Notes under the pieces: model-generated
What the model saw: the letters and a program-made list of their open reading frames with translations, nothing else
What the model was told of the DNA's origin: nothing
Databases searched by the model: none
NCBI GenBank assembly: GCA_934045905.1
Contig: OW203771.1
Span: 3,472,001-3,536,000 of the forward strand
DNA: 64,000 nucleotides
DNA from: Leuctra nigra
Taxonomy: Eukaryota > Arthropoda > Insecta > Plecoptera > Leuctridae
Direction: 5' to 3'
Made by a program: the position numbers and the translations under genes
Shown here: piece after piece, positions 11,952 to 24,400 of the stretch
How positions within the stretch are numbered: position 1 is the first letter of the stretch
Layout: each line of letters starts with the position of its first letter

Positions 11952-12329
11952 TTAATTCAATAACAATACCATAATGTGCTTGGAAATTGTAAGAGAACAT
12001 AGTATTCTATATCAATGATGAAGAATACAGTATACAGTATACAGTATATATTTATTTTATTACTTTTACTTTGTAAATTTTCATTTAACAACGTGTGGAA
12101 AATATGCTTTGAAAATGTTTCAATTAATAATTTAAAATGCTCTAATAAATTGTATTATTATTTGAAACATGTCCATCAGCTCTATAATGAGACCATTGTT
12201 CATTGAGTTACTTCGGTTACGAAATCCATTGGTCACTACTTCTATCTGTCAGTCTGTCAGTCAGCCAAATTAAAATTACTTTTCAACAGCTAACATCACC
12301 AAAAGCAATATTTCAACCCCGTGTTCAAC

Positions 12330-12462
12330 ATGGCTCCGAAGAAGAAGTCGTATGCTTTGGAGAAACCCGGCTGGCATAACGGCAAGAGTGATCTGGAGAG
12401 AATGGGCCTCTTCGTGGAGATGGAATATCTGATCGGAGACAAATACATCAGCCCTTCTGAAG
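12330..12462 (+). CDS. CFAP96: CFAP96-like exon 1
   Basis: ATG at 12330 has the context TTCAACATGG. It encodes 44 residues and ends in phase 1 before GTTCGTGG. The stretch MGLFVEMEYLIGDKYISP is the most conserved N-terminal block of the family. Confidence 0.85.
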
Positions 12463-15400
12463 GTTCGTGGAGTCTTCAGAACATTCTAGGCACCCAGTGT
12501 TCAGTCATAACTTTATACCCTTAAGTTCTAAAAGCAGAGTGAAGAGTAAAGAGCAGCTATCTCATTGGCTGACAGCTGGGATGTGACCTTACTTGCAGCT
12601 CTCTGCTATTCAGTCATGATCGACAAAGCAGAGAGTAACTTGACAATGTGTCCCATATTTTTATAAATATTTTTGGCTTGTTTATCCATTGCGTTGTGTT
12701 TGGTATGATGCTATAATTATTATAATGCTATAATAATAAATGTTTAATTAATTTAAATGTAATTGGGAATATTTTGTTACCTATTGATTTAGTATTACAT
12801 GTTAAAATTTTGGAAGATCCGGGAAAATGTTGTAAATTTTTATGCAAATTGAAGCAACTTTGCACGTTTTGAATATGATTTAAAATCAATTTCGAGCCGT
12901 AGCCAGCCTTTTTGTTGTCAGCAACAAAAAGCGTTTTTATTGCTTTATTCTTCCGATTTGTGAAGTAATTTTATACTTTCGTGGGAAAATTGACAATAAT
13001 AAAGCATGATTATACAAAAAGTAGCTCAACACATCAGAGCAAAGTCTAACATTCCTTGTACAAGAGCAAACAACATTTACTGAAGTAATTTGTTTATGAG
13101 GCTTCATTAAGTCCAGTTTCTGTGGAAGACAAGGGGGGATGACCCCCCGAGCAATCCCCTGTGTCTTGAAGGAAAGATATTTTATCACTGTTTCTATTAC
13201 ACATTTCCAAAGTCTGTACCAATAGAGCAGAAACTTGCAAACGCATATCAAATCACATGCAATACTAATTCTCGCTCATCAACGCATTACACAGGGCGTT
13301 TTTCTAGTACCTCGAAGACGCTCTTGGCCATCACTCATCAGAAAGCTGTGCATTTAGAGACATGTTATTCAAAGAGATTGGGTTTTGATCTGTGCTCCAG
13401 CTATGAAGGACCCGGGGATGACAGGGAGACAGATGTACCCGGGAGTTCCCCCGAGCAAGCCCGACGGATACTTCACCAAGTTCATCCGCGTGTTTGAGAA
13501 GGAAGCCTACACGACATGTTATTCAAAGAGATTGTGTTTTGATCTGTGCTCCAGCTATGAAGGACCCGAGGATGGAAGGGAGACAGATGTACCCGGGAGT
13601 TCCCCCGAGCAAGCCCGACGGATACTTCACCAAGTTCATCCGCGTGTTTGAGAAGGAAGCCTACACGACATGTTATTCAAAGAGATTGTGTTTTCATCTG
13701 TGCTCCAGCTATGAAGGACCCGAGGGTGGAAGGGAGACAGATGTACCCGGGAGTTCCCCCGAGCAAGCCCGACGGATACTTCACCAAGTTCATCCGCGTG
13801 TTTGAGAAGGAAGCCTACACGACATGTTATTCAAAGAGATTGTGTTTTGATCTGTGCTCCAGCTATGAAGGACCCGAGGATGGAAGGGAGACAGATGTAC
13901 CCGGGAGTTCCCCCGAGCAAGCCCGACGGATACTTCACCAAGTTCATCCGCGTGTTTGAGAAGGAGGCCTACACGACATGTTATTCAAAGAGATTGTGTT
14001 TTGATCTGTGCTCCAGCTATGAAGGACCCGAGGATGCAAGGGAGACAGATGTACCCGGGAGTTCCCCCGAGCAAGCCCGACGGATACTTCACCAAGTTCA
14101 TCCGCGTGTTTGAGAAGGAAGCCTACACGACATGTTATTCAAAGAGATTGGGTTTTGATCTGTGCTCCAGCTATGAAGGACCCGAGGATGGAAGGGAGAC
14201 AGATGTACCCGGGAGTTCCCCCGAGCAAGCCCGACGGATACTTCACCAAGTTCATCCGCGTGTTTGAGAAGGAAGCCTACACGACATGTTATTCAAAGAG
14301 ATTGTGTTTTGATCTGTGCTCCAGCTATGAAGGACCCGAGGATGCAAGGGAGACAGATGTACCCGGGAGTTCCCCCGAGCAAGCCCGACGGATACTTCAC
14401 CAAGTTCATCCGCGTGTTTGAGAAGGAGGCCTACACGACATGTTATTCAAAGAGATTGGGTTTTGATCTGTGCTCCAGCTATGAAGGACCCGAGGATGCA
14501 AGGGAGACAGATGTGCCCGGGAGTTCCCCCGAGCAAGCCCGACGGATACTTCACCAAGTTCATCCGCGTGTTTGAGAAGGAAGCCTACACGACATGTTAT
14601 ATCAAAGAGATTGTGTTTGTGCTCCAGCTATGAAGGACCAGAGGATGATAGGGAGACAGATGCACCCGGGAGTTCCCCCGAGCAAGCCCGACGGATACTT
14701 CACCAAGTTCATCCGCGTGTTTGAGAAGGAAGCCTACACGACATGTTATATCAAAGAGATTGTGTTTGTGCTCCAGCTATGAAGGACCAGAGGATGAAAG
14801 GGAGGCAGATGTACCCGGGAGTTCCCCCGAGCAAGCCCGACGGATACTTCACCAAGTTCATCCGCGTGTTTGAGAAGGAAGCCTACACGGATATGTTGAA
14901 GAAGGAGAGACAAGACGCGTGAGTTTACATGCGTTGGGATCACATTCATGGCAGTTTATTCCAGTCAACTTGTTAATACCAACAGTAGTCGAATTGGGGG
15001 TATGCGGGGGGATGGCATCCCCCCATGGGTAATAAATTGATGGTTCCATCCCCCCATGGCTAATTTGTCCACCGACCCCCCCACGAGAGAAAAAAACAGC
15101 ACTAAGTAATGTTATTTACTTCACAATATGTCGATTTCAGAGAATTTGTCTATTTAGCACCTTATTGGAGTGAAAACTATGAACAATTTTAAAAACAAAA
15201 TACACGTCAGAACGTCTCAAAATTGGTTTCAAAGTGTCAAAAACCTAAAAACGCACTGCAATGAAACGTGGGGGCAACCCCCACATTTACCCTTAACGCT
15301 TAGCAAGTTTTGTTCCTTCATTTGCCCCCCATGGCAGAAATCCGGCCAGTACACCATCCCCCATGGACTGACATCCAATTCGACCACTGAATAGCAACAC

Positions 15401-18400
15401 AAATAATTAAAAGGATCAATATTAGAGGTATTTATTTTTGTCAATTCTCGGAATAATCTGTCATAAGTCATAACTGACGTTACTGACATTTGACGGACAT
15501 TTTATGCGTGTTAGAAAATATTTGCCAAATTTTTTGAAGGAAATATCAGATATTTTGATCACTGTTTCTATTACACATTTCCAAAGTCTGTACCAATAGA
15601 GCAGAAACTTGCAAACGCATATCAAATCGCATGCATACGAAGGCTCGCTTATCAAAGAGAGTTTTTCTAGTACATCCTTGAAGATTCTCTTTGACTTCAG
15701 AATGGCGGCAATGAAGCTGAACAAAAAGACGCCGTTCGTGCCGACTGGACCGACGACCCTACAAACACTGGGCGGCCCGGGCTTCTGCCCATCTAGCGCC
15801 CAAGTGGGACGTCCCGGGCGGGAACTACTAGGGCATGCCCTGGGCCTGCCCAACGGAGCCCAACCGATCCGTTTTATCTGGCTGTAAAATTTCTAGGAAT
15901 GTCCCGTCTTGGTCCCGCCCGGGAATGGCTAGGGACGGCCCGCGCGGGCGCTACGACTGTTTGAATTTGAGCTGCTCTAATGACTTATTTTTTTCATATT
16001 TATAACTTCATTTCTATAATAATTACATCTACATTTCACATGGATATATTGATTTAAGAATAAATATGTTTACAATTCCAAAGCAAAGTATTCATACCAT
16101 TTTAAACGTTATTAGTAAAGTTTCTTTTATGAACTCGGCAGTCGGCCATCTTCGTGAATCAACTTGTTTCCATTCTCCCTTCTTCATTTCAAACGCGGCG
16201 TTTGACGTTTGTTGATATTTTACAGAGTGTCATGAGTGTGTAGTTTACGTCCTTTTGAGTGATTTTGAATGTGATTTCAATTATTATCTGTGTCCGTGAA
16301 TGCAGTGTTCACTGCTGAATAGTTTGTCTCAGTTCAAACCATTTAATGTGACACAAATCGTGAAATAATTACAGTTTTGTTGTGCCTCTTTTGCTTGGAT
16401 TTTCATCACAGAGCCATACAACCCATTAAAGGTGAGTCTTCATCACAACTACCTACATAAGTATCCAGGCATTAATCGTTGTTACTTTAGTTTTGTATGC
16501 TGGGGATACTAATAAACCAATAGGTAGTGTGACCAATGTTCAGTAAACATTAACCTCACATGTAAATTTTTGAAATGTAGCAATTTATGCAAAGTAAAAT
16601 TTCCAACTAGGTAGTTTAGGTATTTATAAAATAAATAAAGTAGGTAAACAGTTTGCTTGGCGTGGTAGTCTATACATATCAGTGGTAGTAGTCAGTAGGA
16701 AACCCTACCTGTAGGTACCTAGTACGTACCTCCGCCTATTTTGGGAATATTTTCACCTCTACATTAACCAATAACCATCCCACATACCTACCAAGGTACC
16801 TACTGCAGTTTTAATAATGTTACTTGTTAAAGGTGAATCTACTCTGGAAGAAAATAGGCTATTAAGATATTGAACTCCAGAAACAAAGCGCGTATTCGTC
16901 CTGCGAGCGAACCAAGCTGTATCGTCAAACCGAGCCGAAACATTAAGAACCGAACCGAGCAGAGTGGTAAATATTTTCATTATTTTTAATTATTTAACTT
17001 TATCAAGGATTTTAGATATACATCAATTATTTTTGTTTATGTAGGTACCTTACAAGGCCAATAACAAACATTTTTGCTGTGATCCGAAAGTAAAAATTAT
17101 GTTGCATGGAAATTACATTCTTGTCGGAGGTAGTAGATACATACATTGAATGGTGGTCCCGCTTCATTCAAATACGTAGTAAAATTTTTGAGATTGAATG
17201 TTGTCATCCAAAAAAATAAACCGCACCTTTTGAATTTCCTCTAACGCGCCGGTGGTAAGAGAGCAGCCATTCCATGCGAATGCAGACATATTATGCCACA
17301 TAATACATGATGACTGCTGAATTATTAAATGTAAATAAATCAGCATGTTTTTATATTAAATTCATGGTATTTTCTTGCTGATTCCAAATATGTAATCAGT
17401 TTTTTTTTAAGTTTGAATAGTTATTTTGTTATCAGTAAAATTGTGGGACCGCATTTAAATTTAAATTTCGTGTCGAACCATGTAAATTACATAAAAAATT
17501 TAGAAGGCTGCACAATGATCCTAGAACTATTTTTATTTTGATGAATAAGATGCCCGTACACCCGTAACACGGAATGGCTGAGAGGAAATTAATTTGAGTT
17601 GCTAACTTTCACCTTACTTTTTGTAGGTTCTACAGATTCACCGTGAACTTGCCCTGCTCTTATTCTAGAGTCGATTTAATTGCCTACCTACTTCAATTAA
17701 AAAGTAAATTTACTTCTTGGCAAATTAGCGAGAATTCTGAAGATGCACAGGACTTGGGACTTCATCGAGTTAATGGATTAAATGTTACCTACCCTACAGA
17801 TGTAATGATTCAGAACTCTCTGATGGTAAGCCACATTTTAGTATTTTATATGTGTAGTATTTCCTCTAACCTTACCTATAAATCACATTTATGCAATATA
17901 GAATGTTTCAAATTTTTATTGGGGTTTTAAATAAATAGTGTACCTAATGGTAATAATTGTACCTCAAGTGATTATTGTGGCAGGTCACACAACACAAAAG
18001 TGATTTTTGTATTATTCATTGCCAAGAAGTTTATCCTATCAATTTACAAATTCTTCATTGAATCTATCTTTCTTTTTTTTAGGGATCACTCTGTGCCAAA
18101 AATTCAATTTTTAAAATTTTTGTAAAGACTGTTATTTGCAGCTATCTGCTATTGCAGTTATTTACATAAATAGTTCTTGTGTAGTAGGTAGAAACTATTT
18201 GCTAGGCAGCCTCATGCTCAAAAGAAGTTGCATCCACGTAGATTGCGGATGTCAGTCCTCGACACCACAAGACCGTGTGCTAATAATTTATGGATGGAAT
18301 CCAGTATCTGGCCATTAAATCGGAAAATTCTTTTGAGCATAGCATAATAATAGTGTTAAATATTGACAAAATTAACAAGATCTTACTGATAACAAGATCT

Positions 18401-21400
18401 TGTAAATGTTGGACTTTCATTGGTCTGACCGAATAAAAATTTACACAAAAAATAAAAAACACTTCTAACAATACGCTGCATGATCTTGCTAAACTTTTCA
18501 AGATCTTGTATAAATCTTGTTTAGGTTAGAATCTGTACCTACAATAATAAATAATTGCAAATATCTTGCGAACATTATTAGTACAAGGTACATTACCTAA
18601 ATACTTTGCAATTTTATTTTTTCAGATGAAAGAAATACGTATTCAATAGCATTCATTTTCTTGAAAAACTGAAGATGAAAAATTGTGCCAACATATCCGT
18701 GAGTGAAGTAAAATCCGAATTGTGTCTTGTCGATAAAGAGACAGCGTGCCAGACTCACTGCCAGGTAGTACCTACCTCAGAATGTTTTGATACTATGTGA
18801 CGTGTGAAGGTTGAAGGACATTTAAAAATTTTAAGTGATGTGGTAGTATAATCTTTTACAATAATATACGTTTATATTATATGAAACTGTTTTTTTTTTA
18901 ATTTTCGTGTGTTTTCCTGCTCTTTATTATTCCTAAAATTCAATTGCAGTGAATCTCCTATGTGTAGCATTTTATTTTTTGTAATTTATCAAAACAATAT
19001 AGTACCTAAGTAAGTAGGGAAGAGTACATGAAAATTTTTTTATTGAAACGATTCAATCGTCCTGTAAGAGATTATCAAAAAATAATTGCTAATTTCAAAA
19101 TCCAACAACTGATTCATAAACAAAAATTATGGATCTTTTTATCCTTCTTCATTTTTTTATGAATAAGGTAGGTAATACTTAAGTCTCTAGAAATTTTGTT
19201 CCAGTAAGTTTTTAAATATCAACGCAAATAATTACTGACATTTGTCACCCGCGAAATGTTAAAAATTAATTCATGCAAATGAAATTCAATTATAATGGGA
19301 CTTTTGGCGGGAAAAACGACGTATTACAAGAATCCACTTACACTAATGTGTTACCATTGTGGATCATCTGTCAATTTTCTGTAAATTTTCCTGTTAAAAG
19401 TAATCAAACTTTGTAAATTCATTCCTTGAAAACTATTCATCCCACAGCAAAAATAAAATCACATCTGTGTTCAGCAACATAATCAACTTTCATAAAATAA
19501 GGGTCTATTATTCTGAAATCTGAATTTCACGAGACTTCCCCATTATGTGACAGTCAAGTTGAGGATTTCAAATGATCCCAAAATATTTCCTCCAAATAAA
19601 AATGCGTTAAAAATAAAAACAGTAGGAGGTACCTTAGGTAATGTGTCAGGTCAGTGGAACAGCTTTCAAACAATAGGGAAACATGGCGAGATAAAATAAC
19701 TTCCAATAACCACTGATTAACTTTATAATATAGGTACCGGCTATTTTTTTTTATTAATATTTGACCATTTAAGGTGATACTAGCGCTCGGCCGTTTTAGA
19801 AAATTTAGAGAGAAATATTGTTTCATAAGCGAGTGAACTTTTACAGGATGTTCACATGACCACTCTGATTGCATATTAGTAGCACTTTTTCATTTTTGCA
19901 TATTGCATCGTTAATTAGGCGCCGGTTATTCAACAAAACCGCGCAAAACTATGAAATTTGCGATACGATTGGAGACCAAACCCGAAAACCAATTGATCTC
20001 AAATTTTAATCATGATTAGATGAAAGACAAACTTAGGGTTATCACTTGGCACATTTTTGAAATTTAATTTTATACGGCGGCCAGGGAGACAAGAAAACAG
20101 CTAATTTTTCACCAAAAAGCCACTAATTATTACTAATTAACGAAACAAAAAATTAAAAATGTACCAAGGGATAACCCTAAGTTTGTCTTTTATCTAATCA
20201 CGATTAAAATTTCAAATAATTTGGTCTACCCGTTTCGTCTCCAATCGTATCGCAAAAAGTGTCTACAAAAAGCAGCAAAATCGCTAGCGCTTGCAGCACC
20301 TTAAATGCATTTCTAATGTGTTTGAGTAGGAACCTACTGTTCTTCTAGTTGACATAACAAATTACAACTGTTGTGAAATATTCCGTGAACTGTGAACTAA
20401 TACATTGACCCTGGAAGAAAATACCTGGATTATTTTTTTCGTATGGCAACGCCCACTCTCCGAAATTGTGAAAAAATCCCGTTTCTCGTGTCACTCACGT
20501 TTGCAATTAATTATGTCTTAATGAAACGTATTTTTTCCAGGTACATTCGCATTCAAAATTAGTGCCTATATGCACGTGTCTGGATCAGAGGCACGTTTTG
20601 TAGGTACTGCATTTTGAATGAGAGTGTACCTAGCAAGCTAGCACGTGACCGTTATGGAATGTGCGTAGGGGGAGGGGGCTACAAAGCGAGCAGCTGCTCC
20701 CGCGCGGGCCGCCCGGGCGGGGGCCAGGGCCGGCCTATGCCTCCCGCGCGGGCCGCCCGGGAGGGTCCAGGGACGGCCCATACCTCCCGCGCGGGCGTCA
20801 TGGGACGGCCCAGGCCGCCGCCCGGGCTTATTCCCAGTGGCAGGCCCCGGGAGTCTCACTCCATGCTAATCACCCATAAGACGGGAGGTCCCTGGGCAGG
20901 CCCGTACGCCCATCTGGGACGGCCTAGGACGCGTCCAGGGACCTCCCAGTGTTTGTAGGGGAAGAAACACTCTTGTCCCGGAGACAACTTCGGCACATTC
21001 GGACCAATGCTGGAAGGTATCACAATATCATGCTTTTCTTACTAAAATGTCATTACCTTATGTTACAGATTGATAGTACTCTTCCCATTGTTAACAGATT
21101 ATCTTATTTTGTCTGGGGCTTAACGTCGCACTGTTCTGCAGCGAGGCTAATGGCGACGGAAGAATGATTATGATGATGATTGGGAGACAACAATTTCTTA
21201 GATTATTCACATTTTCTTACTAATCTGGCCGGTGGCCCTATATTTTGGAACGGCTTTGTTATTTTTATTTATATTTACTTTTTAAATTCCCAATAGTATT
21301 AGGAGCAATTTAAGGCATTAATGCGATTATATCAATATTGCCATACCTACCTACATCGAAATATAATATTTCCATGTATCAATATATCGATATTTCTATA

Positions 21401-24400
21401 TTTCAATATTTCAATATATCGATATTTCAATATTTCAATATATCGATATTTCTATATTTCAATATTTCAATATATCGATATATCGATCCAAGCTCGATCC
21501 ATACCTACTTTGATCATCTTCAGCAGCCAATGATGAATAATCAAAGTATCATCGAAATATAGTTTTTATGTCTGTGCCCAGAGGTAAAAGGCCCGAAGTT
21601 AATTGTTTCTATGTCGCGTTGCACACTTTTAGAATGATGTAATCAAGCTCTTTACAAACAAATACAGTTGTATTTAAGTATTCTCTTACACAATGACTCA
21701 TGTCACCATTACAAATACGATTGGCTGCAGACAGAATTACTGGTTTTTTGTACTAAACTCATGAATAATTGAAATAGATTTCGTGCCCTAACTCTGAGCT
21801 ACAGATTTGATTTTAATAGTTTCTTTTAGTAAAATGAGGGGTAGCAAAATCTGCCATCTCTAAAAAATTATTTTTGAGTTAGAAAGACGTCACAGTTTTT
21901 AATTCTTCATCTTCAAAATACGATGTGAGATGCAAGAAACAATACTTCGTTTTAAAACTTGGATTAAAAAACAGATTTCGCCAGTGCTGCATCTGACCTT
22001 CTCAAACACTCTCTTCTGTTTCTGATAACCGTGTCTGTGCCAGCCATGAGCCCGGCGCTGGTAAAGAAGCCGCCCCACGCGAAGGAGAAGCCCAACTTCT
22101 ACACCAACCCGGGCTTGATGCTGCATCTGACCTTCTCAAACACTCTCTTCTGTTTCTGATAACCGTGTCTGTGCCAGCCATGAGCCCGGCGCTGGTGAAG
22201 AAGCTGCCCCACGCGAAGGAGAAGCCCAACTTCTACACCAACCCGGGCTTGATGCTGCATCTGACCTTCTCAAACACTCTCTTCTGTTTCTGATAACCGT
22301 GTCTGTGCCAGCCATGAGCCCGGCGCTGGTGAAGAAGCTGCCCCACGCGAAGGAGAAACCCAACTTCTACACCAACCCGGGCTTGATGCTGCATCTGACC
22401 TTCTCAAACACTCTCTTCTGTTTCTGATAACCGTGTCTGTGCCAGCCATGAGCCCCGCCCTGGTGAAGAAGCCGCCCCACGCGAAGGAGAAACCCAACTT
22501 CTACACCAACCCGGGCTTGATGCTGCATCTGACCTTCTCAAACACTCTCTTCTGTTTCTGATAACCGTGTCTGTGCCAGCCATGAGCCCGGCGCTGGTGA
22601 AGAAGCTGCCCCACGCGAAGGAGAAACCCAACTTCTACACCAACCCGGGCTTGATGCTGCATCTGACCTTCTCAAACACTCTCTTCTGTTTCTGATAACC
22701 GTGTCTGTGCCAGCCATGAGCCCGGCGCTGGTGAAGAAGCTGCCCCACGCGAAGGAGAAGCCCAACTTCTACACCAACCCGGGCTTGATGCTGCATCTGA
22801 CCTTCTCAAACACTCTCTTCTGTTTCTGATAACCGTGTCTGTGCCAGCCATGAGCCCGGCGCTGGTGAAGAAGCTGCCCCACGCGAAGGAGAAACCCAAC
22901 TTCTACACCAACCCGGGCTTGATGCTGCATCTGACCTTCTCAAACACTCTCTTCTGTTTCTGATAACCGTGTCTGTACCAGCCATGAGCCCGGCGCTGGT
23001 GAAGAAGCTGCCCCACGCGAAGGAGAAGCCCAACTTCTACACCAACCCGGGCTTGATGCTGCATCTGACCTTCTCAAACACTCTCTTCTGTTTCTGATAA
23101 CCGTGTCTGTGCCAGCCATGAGCCCGGCGCTGGTGAAGAAGCTGCCCCACGCGAAGGAGAAGCCCAACTTCTACACCAACCCGGGCTTGATGCTGCATCT
23201 GACCTTCTCAAACACTCTCTTCTGTTTCTGATAACCGTGTCTGTGCCAGCCATGAGCCCGGCGCTGGTGAAGAAGCTGCCCCACGCGAAGGAGAAGCCCA
23301 ACTTCTACACCAACCCGGGCTTGATGCTGCATCTGACCTTCTCAAACACTCTCTTCTGTTTCTGATAACCGTGTCTGTGCCAGCCATGAGCCCGGCGCTG
23401 GTGAAGAAGCTGCCCCACGCGAAGGAGAAGCCCAACTTCTACACCAACCCGGGCTTGATGCTGCATCTGACCTTCTCAAACACTCTCTTCTGTTTCTGAT
23501 AACCGTGTCTGTGCCAGCCATGAGCCCGGCGCTGGTGAAGAAGCTGCCCCACGCGAAGGAGAAGCCCAACTTCTACACCAACCCGGGCTTGATGCTGCAT
23601 CTGACCTTCTCAAACACTCTCTTCTGTTTCTGATAACCGTGTCTGTACCAGCCATGAGCCCGGCGCTGGTGAAGAAGCTGCCCCACGCGAAGGAGAAACC
23701 CAACTTCTACACCAACCCGGGCTTGATGCTGCATCTGACCTTCTCAAACACTCTCTTCTGTTTCTGATAACCGTGTCTGTGTCCAGCCATGAGCCCGGCG
23801 CTGGTAAAGAAGCCGCCCCACGCGAAGGAGAAACCCAACTTCTACACCAACCCGGGCTTGATGCTGCATCTGACCTTCTCAAACACTCTCTTCTGTTTCT
23901 GATAACCGTGTCTGTGCCAGCCATGAGCCCGGCGCTGGTGAAGAAGCTGCCCCACGCGAAGGAGAAACCCAACTTCTACACCAACCCGGGCTTGATGCTG
24001 CATCTGACCTTCTCAAACACTCTCTTCTGTTTCTGATAACCGTGTCTGTGCCAGCCATGAGCCCGGCGCTGGTGAAGAAGCTGCCCCACGCGAAGGAGAA
24101 GCCCAACTTCTACACCAACCCGGGCTTGATGCTGCATCTGACCTTCTCAAACACTCTCTTCTGTTTCTGATAACCGTGTCTGTGCCAGCCATGAGCCCGG
24201 CGCTGGTGAAGAAGCTGCCCCACGCGAAGGAGAAACCCAACTTCTACACCAACCCGGGCTTGATGCTGCATCTGACCTTCTCAAACACTCTCTTCTGTTT
24301 CTGATAACCGTGTCTGTGCCAGCCATGAGCCCGGCGCTGGTGAAGAAGCCGCCCCACGCGAAGGAGAAGCCCAACTTCTACACCAACCCGGGCTTGATGC

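Noticed and set aside
13385..14633. A series of 103-codon plus-strand frames suggesting a repeat protein
   Set aside because: Each frame shifts after one unit because 154 is not a multiple of 3. Only the first 37 or so residues of each are exon 2; the rest is intron read through.
20614..20958. Gly/Pro/Arg-rich open frames on both strands
   Set aside because: They are the GC-rich subterminal repeats of the exon 3 transposon; no conserved protein pattern.
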